A DNA stretch of 64,000 bases. Origin: Cardinalis cardinalis (lineage: Eukaryota; Chordata; Aves; Passeriformes; Cardinalidae). The DNA is taken from NCBI GenBank assembly GCA_014549065.1, contig JACDOX010000368.1, forward strand, positions 444,718-508,717, given 5' to 3'. The notes under the pieces are model-generated. The model was not told the DNA's origin. It made no database searches and saw only the letters and a program-made list of their open reading frames with translations. A program made the translations under genes and the position numbers. How positions within the stretch are numbered: the first letter of the stretch is position 1; every line of letters starts with the position of its first letter. Of this stretch, positions 1-10,985 are shown in pieces.

Positions 1-474
1 TAACCCAGTAGTCAGCTCATAAGGCAAATCCACATGCAACAAGTTTATACAAATCAGGGAATGAGTTAAAATTTTACTTTGTTTCTNATTTCAAACCATG
101 AATGTAAATTTCCAAGTTCCCCACGGGATCATCAACCCGAGACATGCCTTAAGGGAGATGACAGCTTTTAACAATAGCATGAAACAGCTCAAGTCTGATT
201 TTCCAAGTCTCTACAAATACCAAAANCATGTGTCAAGCTGCTATTTCTTTGTACTACAATGTAGAAAACTGCTTGTGTAACACTTAGTGAATACACTAAA
301 CAAATCATTGTTACTTTAAACTATGAACAAACAAAAAAAAAAACCCCAAAAACTGGCAATACAACCGAAAATCTAAAGCCTGTTTCTGAAAAANTTTCCG
401 TAGTCCTCAGTGCCAGGGACAATACTACTTAAGACATCATTAATGCCCACTTTATATCAAAAAATAGTGCCTAC
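1..474 (-). other. SFPQ: SFPQ intron 4 (partial)
   Basis: This AT-rich sequence lies after the exon-4 donor. I see no SFPQ exon or other gene in it. A short plus-strand open frame at 98-280 has no recognisable protein features. Confidence 0.7.
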
Positions 475-570
475 TTTTGATACATCGGATTCTTCTGAGC
501 AAGCTTTTCTGGAAGACCATCTTCATCATCCAGCTGTTCCAACGGTTCCACAATAACTGGCCTGGGAGTN
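475..570 (-). CDS. SFPQ: SFPQ coding exon 4 (start of NOPS)
   Basis: This is 96 nt. The acceptor cag is directly followed by an N at 570 that completes the Thr codon from exon 3. It encodes TPRPVIVEPLEQLDDEDG through NPMYQ and ends at donor AAA|gtaggc. The next exon (KERETPPRF in other vertebrates) is not within positions 1-474. Confidence 0.93.
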
Positions 571-2309
571 CTGAACAGAAAATACTAGTTTTACTCCTCT
601 AAAAGCCCTTATTCTGAAAAACTNGAATCCTACAGTCTTTATTCAGCTTAAAACTAAAAGATCCTGACCAAGTACTTACGTTGTCAACAAAAACACCCCC
701 TCAGTACACCGTTCAAATGCTTTCCTTGCAGCTGGCTTTGATGCAAACTCAACAATGCCTTTTCCCGTTGATCTACCTCGATCATCTACAATCACAACAG
801 CTCTTTCCACCGGACCGAACTGGGAAAAAGCTTCCTCGAGCAACTCGTTGGACACGTAGGGTGAGAGGTTCCGCACCGACAGGGCAGCGGCGTGAGTGGC
901 AAAGCGAACGCGGAGCTGCCGGCCCCTCATGGGGGTATCGTCCAACTCTGCCTTTGCGATTTCTGCAAGAGCTCTAGATTCCTGAGGAAAGTGCAAAACC
1001 CAGCCTTAGAAAACTAAGTTGTACATCACCACACCGCGAGAACGAAACGGATGAACACACAACACGAATGCCTACCAATTTAATGAATCCAAAGCCTTTG
1101 CCCTTGTTGATAAACACCTCTCCCGGCTCCCCGTATTTGGCAAACAGTCTTTTAAAGTCTTCATCTGTGATATCAGCAGGCAAATTCCCAACAAACAACC
1201 GGCAGCGCTGCGTGTATGTCTTCTCCCCAGGCCGCCTCAGCAGAGAGAGGTTCGCTTTAAACCCCTAAAAGAATCAGACCAGTTCGAGCTATCACTGAGT
1301 GCTACACACGGAATTGCGGGGAGCCCTGAGGACCCCCGGAGAACCCAAACCGCAACCCCGGGACCGCCCGGGCACCGCGATGGGATCCAAACAGCAGCCC
1401 CAGGCACCGCGAAGAGACCCAAACCGCAGCACCAGCACCGCCGGGGGCACCGCGAGGGAACCCAAACCGCAGCCCCGGGCAAGGCGAGGGAACCCAAACC
1501 GCAGCCCCGGGCAAGGCGAGGGAACGCAAACCGCAGCCCCGGGGCCGCCCCGACACCGGGGACCGCTCGCACCCCGCTGAGGCGCCGCCGCCTCTCCCCC
1601 GCTCCTCCCCTCAAGATGGCGGCGCGGGCGCGCGGAGCCGCCGCCATCTTGTGCCTGAGGGAGGTGTGGGGGGGCCGTGACTCACCTCGTCCGACAGCTT
1701 CTCGCTCCTATCTCCTGAGCCCTGTTGTGACCCGAGGCTCTGCTGGCCCTGGTGCTGCTGCCCGCGGCCCCGCGGCTCCCCGCCCGGCCCGCCGCGGTGC
1801 CCCGGGCCGCCCTTGTGCGGCCCCTGCTGCGGGCCGCCCGGCCCCTTGGGGCCGCCGCCGGGAGACTGTCCTTGTCCTTTCTTAGGGCCGCCGGCCGGTG
1901 TGGGGCTGGGGCTGGGCTTGGATTGCGGCTGTGCACCGGAAGGAGACGAGGAAGGAGCCGAGACTGGTGGCTGCTGCTGTGGCTGCTGCCCCGCGGGAAG
2001 CGCAGAGGATGGAGGNGCTCCCGCCTGGCTGCCGGTGGGTCCCGCCGTGGTGGCGGAGGCTGAGGAGGATGAAGAAGGCGGAGCAGAGGTGGACGTGGGC
2101 GGCTTCGGCGGTTCGGGCTTCGGGCCTCCTCCCGGCGGACCGCCCGGGCCTTGCGGGCCGCCCGCCATCGGGCCGCGGTTCTGTCCCATGCCCATGCCGG
2201 GCGGCGGCGAGCGGAAATCGTGGTTGGGACCGCCGCGTCCTCCACCGCCGCCACGCCGGTGAAAGCCGCCGCCACCGCCGCCACGGCTACGGAAGCGATC
2301 CCGCGACAT
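475..2309 (-). CDS. SFPQ: SFPQ, splicing factor proline- and glutamine-rich (5' part, exons 1-4)
   Basis: SFPQ is a DBHS-family nuclear RNA/DNA-binding protein of paraspeckles that acts in splicing, transcription and DNA repair, usually as a dimer with NONO or PSPC1. Coding exons read on the minus strand are 2309-1686, 1264-1076, 981-680 and 570-475, with GT-AG introns between them. The start codon at 2309-2307 opens MSRDRFRSRGGGGGG, the known SFPQ N terminus. An RGG and Pro/Gln/Ser-rich region (about residues 1-207) is followed by RRM1 (CRLFVGNLPADIT, KGKGFGFIKL), RRM2 (LSVRNLSPYVSNELLEEAF, GKGIVEFASKPAARKAFE) and the start of the NOPS segment (PRPVIVEPLEQLDDEDGLPE). The frame stays open to MYQK at 475, where a GTAGGC donor follows. 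The remaining NOPS and coiled-coil exons lie left of the window. RRM1 begins near residue 227, against about 297 in human as I recall it, so the low-complexity N terminus is shorter here. Confidence 0.97.
680..981 (-). CDS. SFPQ: SFPQ coding exon 3 (end of RRM1 and RRM2)
   Basis: This is 302 nt with acceptor cctcag|GAA and donor ACAAC|gtaagt. It encodes ESRALAEIAKAELDDTPMRG through RRM2 (LSVRNLSPYVS, GKGIVEFAS) to EGVFLLT. It ends two bases into a Thr codon. Confidence 0.96.
1076..1264 (-). CDS. SFPQ: SFPQ coding exon 2 (RRM1)
   Basis: The exon has 63 codons in phase 0, with acceptor ttttag|GGG and donor TTG|gtaggc. It reads GFKANLSLLRRPGEK and then the RRM1 RNP2 and RNP1 motifs LFVGNLP and KGFGFIKL. 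Confidence 0.96.
1320..1550. repeat. GC-rich minisatellite in SFPQ intron 1
   Basis: Three near-identical 32-bp units begin at about 1454, 1486 and 1518 (core gagggaacccaaaccgcag). More degenerate copies containing ccaaaccgcagc extend upstream from about 1335. It lies wholly within intron 1 (1265-1685). Frames on both strands stay open because of the repeat composition. Confidence 0.85.
1612..1651. promoter_or_regulatory. Inverted pair of YY1-like motifs in SFPQ intron 1
   Basis: CAAGATGGCGGC (1612-1623) and its exact reverse complement GCCGCCATCTTG (1640-1651) flank a 16-bp GC-only spacer. AAGATGGCGGC matches the YY1 consensus. The pair lies about 35 bp downstream of the SFPQ exon-1 donor, still inside the CpG island. 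Confidence 0.6.
1686..2309 (-). CDS. SFPQ: SFPQ coding exon 1
   Basis: This exon has 208 codons from ATG (2309-2307) to the donor GAG|gtgagt at 1686/1685, ending in phase 0. It encodes the RGG box and the Pro/Gly/Gln/Ser low-complexity region that supports phase separation in this family. One N falls in a codon at about 2016. It is very GC-rich, so all other frames are also open; those are shadows. Confidence 0.96.
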
Positions 2310-2760
2310 GGTGTAGCGGAGGGAGGAGGCGGAGATGAGAAAAGAGCTCCGGCCGCGGCGGCTGCTACTGCTCAGCGCCCGCTGCGCAAAATGGCGGTGA
2401 GCTGGACGGCCTCGCCGCCGCCTTTGTCCGCCCCTAATATAGTATGCCCACCCCCGGAAGCCCCCCTCCTCCCCACCAGCCAATCACCGGCACCGGCGGC
2501 AGTGACTGACNTGCAAAGTCACCAATAGCGTGTCGCAACTCCGCTAACTCTTTGATCTCATTGGTAACGAGCCTGCCCTCTGTCCATTGGCGCGTTTGAC
2601 AGCCGACGTTGGCACGGGCCTGTCCGTTAACTCCCCGCGTGCTGATTGGGCAGTTTGAGCGGCGGGAGGCGCAGTCACGGCGGGAGCGCGGCTCGTGATT
2701 GGCTGGCGCGGCTGTCAGTCAGGCGGAGGCGCGGCTCGGGCCCGGTTGCACGGNGCCTCA
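2310..2760 (-). promoter_or_regulatory. SFPQ CpG-island promoter with six CCAAT boxes
   Basis: CCAAT pentamers lie at 2480-2484 and 2522-2526 on the plus strand. Further boxes, on the minus strand, are at 2560-2564, 2586-2590, 2645-2649 and 2698-2702. A TATA-like CTATATTA (minus, 2442-2435) lies about 126 bp upstream of the ATG. A YY1-like AAAATGGCGG is at 2388-2397 and probably falls in the 5' UTR. The transcription start is inferred near 2400-2410 from the TATA spacing; it is not seen directly. Confidence 0.75.
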
Positions 2761-3444
2761 GGGCGCGCTCAGCCGTGGCTGCGGCTGGAAAAATGTCAAA
2801 TAAACGTATTTTCAATTACAGTTCGCTGCTTCAGCGCGGCCGGAGCCTTCGCTTCTGCTTTGAAACTCAATCAAGGATGGTAGTGGGACCCCGGCGCCAG
2901 CATGGGGAGTCACGTTCAGCGTGTTTTGTGTGAAAAGTCGGGCAGGGAAGCGCCTAAAAGAGCCCTGATTGGGAACAGCGATCCGCAGTTACTTTCCAGA
3001 CACCCTAGGAAAGCAGGACAGAGCTTGATGCGAACAAAAAGCGATGCCAGCTGCCCAAAATGTCCACGGTGTATTCTGAGGTGAAAAATAAAGCAGCTGT
3101 ACCCCAACCGCAGTGGTTACAGTCCCGACATTCCATGTTCCATCACAGAAAACAGGCCAAAAGCACATTCCAGCTCTTCAGTGTCCCTGCTTCCAGCAGT
3201 GCCATTTTTATACCTTCCCTTCAGCAGTGTNTTGGTCTATCCCCCTCTCAAGCTCCCAGGAATGTTTCACATTCAGTTTCAGGTCTGAAATTAAAAAAAT
3301 CAAACCCCGTGTGAAACCCAAGGGAAAGTCCCACGTTAATTTCACAGACCTGAACTGCGGCAGTGCTGTGGTAACACACCATCAATTGCATGAATATTTC
3401 CGATACCCTGGGGAAGTCAAAAGTCAGTTTCATTCTTCATTGAA

Positions 3445-3829
3445 CCACAGAATCACAGAGTAGTTTGGGTTGGAAGGGACCTNAAAGCCCATCCAGTTCC
3501 NCCCCTGCCATGGCAGGGACATCTCAAGGTGCTCCAAGCCCCATCCAGCCTGGCCTTGGACACTTCCAGGGGTCCAGGGGCAGCCACAGCTTCTCTGGGC
3601 ACCCTGTGCCAGGGTCTCCCCACCTTCACAGGGAACAATTTCTTCCCAAAATCCCATCCATCCCTGTCCTCTGGCAATGGGAAGCCATTCCCCTTTTACC
3701 TTGTAAATTGTCTCTCTCCATCTTTCCTGTCAGCTCCTTCAGGTACTGGAAAGAATTAGCTCTTCCCAAAGTCTTTTCTGCCAGCTGAACAATCCCAATT
3801 CTCCCAGCTTTTCCTTATAGGAGAGCAAC
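3445..3829 (-). mobile_element. CR1 LINE 3' fragment
   Basis: The plus strand reads aatcacagagtagtttgggt, tggaagggacct, gccttggacacttccagggg and ggagagcaac, the reverse complement of a CR1 3' end. It is 5'-truncated, as is typical of avian CR1. Confidence 0.9.
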
Positions 3830-4308
3830 AAAATAAATGCCTCTGTGGCTTTATATATTTTAAATAAAAGAGGAGCCACAGATTGATTCTGGCCCTGAAT
3901 CAGTGTTCTACTGCCTGTGGGACTTCAGCCACTTCCAAGCACTGCAGGATGAAAACTCCAGGTTGTTTTAAAATGGATTCTGGCCGTGGCCCTGCTGCCA
4001 GCAGTGAGTGTTTTCACCACGAGGTGTCTCAGAGGTTAAATCACTGCAAGAACAAATTTGGGACTGGCTTTTATCATACACAAACAACTGGCATCACCTT
4101 GCTGTCACATCTGGTTCTGTCTCTTCAGGAAACAAATAATATTGAGTGGAAAAGGGTTGAGTTTGACTGTGTTGTGTCTTAGGTATAAGTGAACTGTATT
4201 TTCGGGAGCTACTAATTTTTATCATTCTTCAAAAGAAATAAANAGTATAATTCTTCTCCTAATTCTGCAAAAATCTGCACAACAAAGATCANAACAGAAA
4301 AAGGGAGG

Positions 4309-4474
4309 GGCAGATCAGATCTTTGCTCTGTGTGACCAGGGACAGGACCCAAGGGAAGGGCTGGAGTTGTGGCAGGAGGATTGATGGAGTGTCTGGGTAG
4401 GACCAGGAGCTGGACTCAATGATCCCCCTGGGTCTCTTCCAACTCAAGATATTCTGTGATTCTATGACTCTGTG
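4309..4474 (+). mobile_element. CR1 LINE 3' fragment
   Basis: It contains ggaggattgatggagtgtct, ggactcaatgatccccctgg and gtctcttccaactcaagata, then attctgtgattctatgact, which resembles the short-repeat CR1 terminus. Confidence 0.8.
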
Positions 4475-6479
4475 NAAAATCTACACAAGAATCTGTAGAA
4501 TTTATCTGAAGTCTGCAAATTGGCTTTGAATTTCTCCAAATCTAGTAGAGGCCAGAGTAAGAGTCAATGTTTTGCAGCTGCAATATGAGTGTTTATCCTG
4601 GTCTTCAAATCAGAGAAAAACTGATTCCTGAGCAGGACTTGAAGTAAAAACAACTCTGTTAACAATCACCTGCTTTGTAAGTGTTTGTGCTGGGCAGCTG
4701 GCTGGTTTTGTATAAAAACAGACACTGAGGAAAAAACTTGGGATGTTCTCCCCAGTATGTTCCACTGTAAACAAATATATCTGAGACTGGAAATGTTCTG
4801 TGACACCTGAGGTAAGAGTTGAAGTATTTCTCTATCCTTACATTGATCTTTTCATTGGGATGTTCAGTGCACACATACATTAGTTCAGTTTAATAGAGGC
4901 CGTTGAGAGAAGCAGAAAAGAAAGAACTCCAGACCTCTCCTGCCCTCTAAATATTAATCTATTTTAAAATAACACTAGTGTTACTAATTCTGAGGAGGAT
5001 TTTTCATANTGTACAACTGATCTAAAAATTGAATTAAGCCATGGTAAGAAGCAGTCTGTGACTAATGAGGAAAGGACCTTAGAGGAATATGACAGGGAAT
5101 CAGGCTGACACAGAGGTGCCCAAAGTTCTGAATGTCTCAGCTGCCACGAGCACGGGATAATCCTCAGGTAATCCCTGTGTGGAACTCAGCAGGTGATTGA
5201 TTTAGATACATTTTTTTCCCTAAACTGTTTCCTCTTGTTATAAACATAAACACAAGACTGGCAAGGAGAAATCTGAATTATGTCTGTATTATTAATTGCA
5301 GATTGTAGGAGGAAGGAGCAGCGTGTGTCCAAGTTGCTAATTAGGAATAATTACCCCATGAGGTTCTGTAAGTGTCCCAAGTACAAACAAACACAAATCC
5401 CACTAACATCCCTTCCTACTGAAGAAGCAATTAAATGCTGTGAGGAGATGTCTGCACTCCCTGGGCATTCCCTGGAAAATTTTGACCCAGAAGAAAACAG
5501 TTTAAGGGCTGTGTGCACAGATTCCAGTACGTCCCAGAACTAGAGGTGCTCAGGAATTTAAAGAACCAGGAAGCAAAGGGAGGAATGGGAAGGGAGTGCA
5601 GAGCAGGGAGGCACCCAGAAGGTGCAGGGTAGAGTCCTTGCCCTGCTGCAGGCTCTCCTAAACAGAGTCTGTGGGGCACTGGGATAAACCTGCCTGAAGA
5701 ACAGGGATTCCTGCAGAACATTTCATTATTCAGGGGCTCACTACAGTGTCATGAAGTGACCTTTGATAGAATAAAGGAGGAAGCAAAAAGCAAAATGCCA
5801 ATAACATCACCTGGTATCTGAAGCTGAGGCAGGATTGCAGGAGTGGCCAAGAGCTGCTGCAGAGGCTCTTCAGCTCACAGCAACTTTCCTTGGCACTCAG
5901 TGATGAGGGTTCTTCTCTCCCTCCAGGGCTTTCACCTCTCCTTGAGCATGGATTAAATCTGCTCTCCAAGAGGTTTTTCCTCTATACCATCACAAATCTG
6001 CCTATAGGCTTAAAAACAAAGAGCTCTGAGGTTGGGAAGTTCTGTGACTTGATGAGATCACACAATCTGGATAAAGTGATCTTTCCCTCCTCTTGCTGCC
6101 TGTGTCTCCTCTCTCAGCAGAAGCTGATGTGTCAGTGGGTGATCCCAGAGTGATCCTTGGACAGCTGAGCATGCCAAGACTGTCTTCAGAGAGGCTCCAA
6201 GAGCCCTCCATTCGCAGTGATGTTAATTGGAGTTAAGGATGCTCACTGCCTTGCAGGAACACTCAGCACAAAGCTGTCAATCCAGACATGTCCTTGAGCT
6301 GTGGAGAGAAATGAGATAGACATAACTAGAATTTATCCCACTGCCCTACAGTTAACAGTATGCATGCCATCTATCAAGAGAATTCAATCTTCTGTGGTTT
6401 TCTACTAGAAAGAATTTAATTTTGTATTTCTTTGATAAAGAGAATTTAAAACTCTGTCACATTTTGTTGCCTACTGGCC

Positions 6480-7072
6480 AGAGTCCTTTAGATGCAGCCC
6501 TGAAATCCAGCTGTGCCCTGGGCTGCAGCCAAAGGAGTGAGGCCAGGCTGAGGGAGGGGATTCTCTCAGAATACCTGGGAATGCTGCATCCAGTTCTNGT
6601 GCCCCCAACATAAGGGGAACATGAACTGTTGGAGCANGTCCAGAGGAGAGATGTGAATTTAATAAAGGGGTGGAGCCCCTTCCCTATGGAGACAGCCTGG
6701 GAGAGCTGGGGCTGCTCAGCTGGAGAAGNGAAGGTTGTCTGGAGACCCCACAGCATCTTCCAGGATNTTCAGGGGCCTCCAGGAAAGCTGGAGAGGAACT
6801 CTGCATCAGAAACTGGAGTGACAGGACAAGGAATGGCTTCCCACTGAAGAGGGGAAATTTAGGCTTGATATATGGAAGAAATTCTCCCTTGGGAGTGTGG
6901 GCACAGGCTGCCCAGAGAAGCTGTGGCTGCTCCTGGATCCCTGGAAGTGTCCAAGGNCAGGCTGNACAGGGCTTGGANCACCTGGGACAGTGGAAGGTGT
7001 CCATGGCAGGGGGTGAACTAGGTGGGTTTTAAAGTCCCTTCCAACCCAAATCAGTGTGGGTTTCTGTGACAA
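6480..7072 (+). mobile_element. CR1 LINE 3' fragment, about 0.6 kb
   Basis: It contains gagctggggctgctcagctg, ctgtggctgctcctggatcc, ctggaagtgtccaagg and cccttccaacccaaatcag in CR1 order. Several Ns interrupt it. Confidence 0.9.
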
Positions 7073-9819
7073 TAAATATGTGGCAAGAATGGGATGTGTT
7101 ACAGAGAATCCTGTTCTTCCATCTCACAGAAACAAGCAGGGAAACAGATACAACAACTCTGCAAAATCCCAGCAGTTCTGAGCTGAGCTCTGGTTAATGT
7201 TTGGCTATGCATGGAATGTCAGCAGGGCAGAAGGGAGTAAACTCACAGNGCTGTATTTCATAAGGCTGCCATGACTTTCTCAAAAATCTGAAGACTGGCA
7301 ATGTCTTCTCTATAATTATTTTTTTAATACACTGCTATTTCCAAAAGACAAACACAAAAGATGAAACAGAAAATCAAAACCTTTTTTTTCTTCATAACAC
7401 AAAAATGGTGGAAATTTGAAAATTAGCAGTTTTATTCTGCCTTTGGAAAAAGTGATGTAGTCACAGCATGAATTCAGGATGATATTAAAAAGNAGCAACC
7501 AGAGTTTGTGAGTGGGCAATAATTGCCAATAAAATTCGAGACCACACAAATGGCCAAAGAACTCCAGAGGTTACTCATGTCATTCTTCAGTGACTCTCAG
7601 AAGACAAAGATAAAATTAATCCTGCTNTAGCAGCAGGCACTTGAAGAGACTTCCCAGGGGATGACTGCTCTGACAACCTGACACCTATCCCAGACCTTGA
7701 GCACAATCAGATTTTGNAAAAGTCTAACAGTTCCCTTTTTGAAAATTACTTTTGGCATCTTATTAGAGCAAATAATAAGATCTAAACATCCCAGTNACAC
7801 GATGGCTAGCAGGGCCTGCAAGCAATCTGACGTGTCTTGTGCAGGTTTTACTGATCTCACCCCATTTTACTCTGGGGGCTCACAGGGTGAGCTTGGTGCC
7901 AGCATGAGCTCTCCCACTGCTGCTTGGGGTGGGAGTTTGGATTTTCTGCAGGGAGACAAAAGCAGGTAGAAAAACAAAATAAAAGACCCAAAAGCTAAGA
8001 GAAAACTCACGTTTCCTTTCTCTTGCTTCAACAAAAGAATCTGCTACAAAACTTCTGTTAACATAAACTGGATTTCCATTAGAAAAACTTTCCAATCAGT
8101 GTCGTGGTAGCACAAGAAAGGCATGAGTACAGCTGGAAAATAGATAATGACTGTATAAGAAAAACAAGTGCAACAAAGACAAATTTTCTACTTGCTCTTA
8201 TGGCAACCTCCACCCACCAGTCTGCTGTGGATGAGATGCACCCATGTCCCATGAGGGTAGTGGTCTACAGATAAATAAGAAACACAGTTCTCCATCTAGG
8301 TTTTGTGCTTCTGCCATAGAATTTTTCCCAACAGACCACTCAGTACAAAAAAAAAAAAAAAAGGCTTCAAAATGGTGCACTGACAATTTTTAAGGCTCCA
8401 GAGTAAGAAAGATTCAGAGTCCCTGNTGCAGAGCAGCATCAGCTGTTTGTAACACAGAATTAGCTATAAAAGTCTGCATCCCACATCTGCACGTTGGTCA
8501 CTGTCTGTTTAAATATTTCATGATGTGTGCAATTAAGTTCTTTCCTCCCTGTTGACTCTGTGACTTTAGAAATCCAAAGTATTTATCTTGACCCATGTTT
8601 TGGGCTTATTTTCACATTTGCACACTGACAATGAAGCAAAACAATTTCTTTTTTATTTATAACCAGANTCACTTTGGGGAGCTGAGAGCTGCCATATTTG
8701 GTGTGCAAAAACTGCTGTCTGGCATGTTTGGAAACAAAAGCCTGTGTTATTGAGACTTAAAAAGAGGATGCAAAATAGATTTATAATTATTGTAATTAGA
8801 ATAAAAGCATGATTGCACTGAACTTAANTCCTGGTCCAAATTTCATACACATGCACAAACCATCCAAACAGAAATTAACTTCATAATTAATATTGGATCA
8901 TTCCTATTACAAAAAAGGCACTATTAATTATTGATGATGCTTGTGCTTTTCCCNAGCTGTTTCCATCTTTTCCCCTCCAGTCCATGGAGTGCTGGGGGTA
9001 ATGCAGCATGTACAAATAAATCACTCAGAGATGTGTAAGTTACTCCACACTCCTGCACGCAGGAGGACCTGCTCCTGGATGTTCTTATCAAACAGAATAC
9101 AGAGGGGTATTTGCTTGTACGAGCAGAGCTAGAATATTCTCTTTAGAGTTCAGCTTCCTCCTTTCATCCCACCCACCACCAGACACTTCCTGACATTTCT
9201 CCTGCAGGCAGAGCAAGGCAACTGCCTTTTTTTTTTTTTTTTTTCCTTTTTCAACGGCTGCTCCTTCAGTTATCTGTGGGTGGTGGGGGAAGGGGATGTT
9301 AACAGCAAACACAGCCAGAGCAAGTCTGGGAATGAGGGGGAGTTCCAGGATGGAAATAGGCCCCTGCCAGCCCTCCTGCGTCTGTGTCTCTGTGACTAAG
9401 CGTTTGCTTTTTAAAACTTGGCTTTTCTCTTTCCTTGATCCTTGTTGTTTCCAAGCCTCCTGTTCCCCTTTGTCCTGGCAGCTCCTGACATCACCAGCGC
9501 CAGGGAAACGCAAATCCCACCCAGCACGTGGAGGGACAAACCAGAGCAGCCCCTGAGCTGGGACACAAACTCCTCACTGCCCCCAGGTCTCCCCTCTCTG
9601 CTCAGGGCTCAAGAGGAGACACCACTGCAATTGTTTTTCCCCTGAAATATTCCTGTATTTTCTTACAGCATTACAGCCCTGCTTCAGAAGAGTCTGCAGT
9701 ATGAGAGCACCTAAAATTAAGAGGTGTCCACAGTTTTGCCCATCCCTGGGAAAGAAAAGGCCACTGGCTGCTCATCTCCACATTCCTTTTCAGTCCACGA
9801 CAACAACAAGGACAAAGAA

Positions 9820-9932
9820 GTGTCCAAAGCACCACATGGTTAGTGGTGAATGTGGTGGTGCTGCTGTGCTGATGGTTAGATTTGATGATCTNAGAGGNCT
9901 TCTCCAACCTTAACCATTTCATGATTCTTTGT
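9820..9932 (+). mobile_element. CR1 LINE 3' fragment
   Basis: It contains gttagtggtgaatgtggtgg, gatttgatgatct and ccaaccttaaccatttcatg, a short degraded CR1 3' end of the subtype with ATGATTCT termini. Confidence 0.75.
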
Positions 9933-10115
9933 GGGTACAACATCTGCAACAGCCACGTTTTCCTCCACCCATCTCCCAAAGCTGTCCTGTTTGGATGCTC
10001 ACTGGAAAGCAAACAAGATTATTTATTGTTATTAATTCATGTTTGGCCTGAAACACACAGCAGGGCTGTTCCACCTGCAGCTGGAATTCTCTGCAGACCC
10101 TGTGCTGGAGCAGAA

Positions 10116-10215
10116 GCAGGAGTGCCCAGCTCCAACCCATGGGGTGGCAGCTTTGCAGGAGTGCCCAGCTCCAACCCATGGGGTGGCAGCTTTGCAGGAG
10201 TGCCCAGCCCCACTC
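10116..10215. repeat. 39-bp tandem repeat, about 2.5 copies
   Basis: Copies start at 10116, 10155 and 10194 (gcaggagtgcccagctccaa ...). The first two are identical over the full unit and the third decays after about 17 bases. It is intergenic. The period is divisible by three, so frames remain open, but nothing suggests coding. Confidence 0.9.
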
Positions 10216-10579
10216 TGTACAGCTGGCAGGTTTTCTGGGTGATCTATATTCAGCTGTGCATGCCCGTGGGGATGTGCAAAGATCATTCATCCAGTTCACT
10301 GAACTGCAGCCTGCATGTGGAGGGGGTTTTGTGGTTCCTTTTTAAATGTCACTGGTTTAAAGAGGAATAGTCTCACTCAGGATTGTGCAGCAGATTGGAA
10401 TATGGGGACTCCAGGGGTGAATTAAAAAGCAATTCAAAAACAATAGTGTGGAACAATCTTATCTTTTCCCTGCCTTATCCAGGCATTTATCTTGCTCTGT
10501 TCTGCAGGAGTCATCACCACGTTATCTATGCATTCTGCAGTGTCTTTTTTAGCCACATTAGTGCACAGACAGTTCCTGC

Positions 10580-10985
10580 AGAATCACAGAATCATGGAAT
10601 GGTTTGGGTTGGAAGGGACCTTAAAGATCATCCTGTTCCAAACACTGCCAAGGGCAGGGACATCTTCCACTATCCCAGGTGGCTCCAAGCCCCATCCAAC
10701 CTGACCTTGGACACTTCCAGGGATCCAGGGACAGCCACAGCTTCTCTGGGCAACCTGTGCCAGGGCCTCCTGTGAACACACAGGGCGCCCTTTTCCTTCA
10801 CAGGGAACAATTCCTTCCAAATCTCCCATCTAACCCTGCCCTCTGGCAGTGGGGAGCTATTTCTCCTTGTGCTGTCACTCATGGCCTTGGAGACAGCCTC
10901 TCTCTCCATCTTTCCTGCTGTCCCCTTCAGGCACTGGAAGGCCACAGCCAAGTGTTCCCAAAGCTGGGCCAACAACACCCAAGAG
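10580..10985 (-). mobile_element. CR1 LINE 3' fragment
   Basis: The reverse-complement CR1 end aatcatggaatggtttgggt, tggaagggaccttaaagatc is followed by cttggacacttccagggatc and aggcactggaaggccacag. Confidence 0.9.

Noticed and set aside
1299..1580. Plus-strand 93-codon frame rich in KPQPR
   Set aside because: It is a shadow of the 32-bp minisatellite inside SFPQ intron 1.
1611..2528. Several long plus- and minus-strand frames over SFPQ exon 1
   Set aside because: GC-rich shadows; only the frame starting MSRDRFRS matches SFPQ and has the correct donor.
8347..8363. Processed pseudogene tail (poly-A run)
   Set aside because: No gene-like sequence precedes it on either strand.
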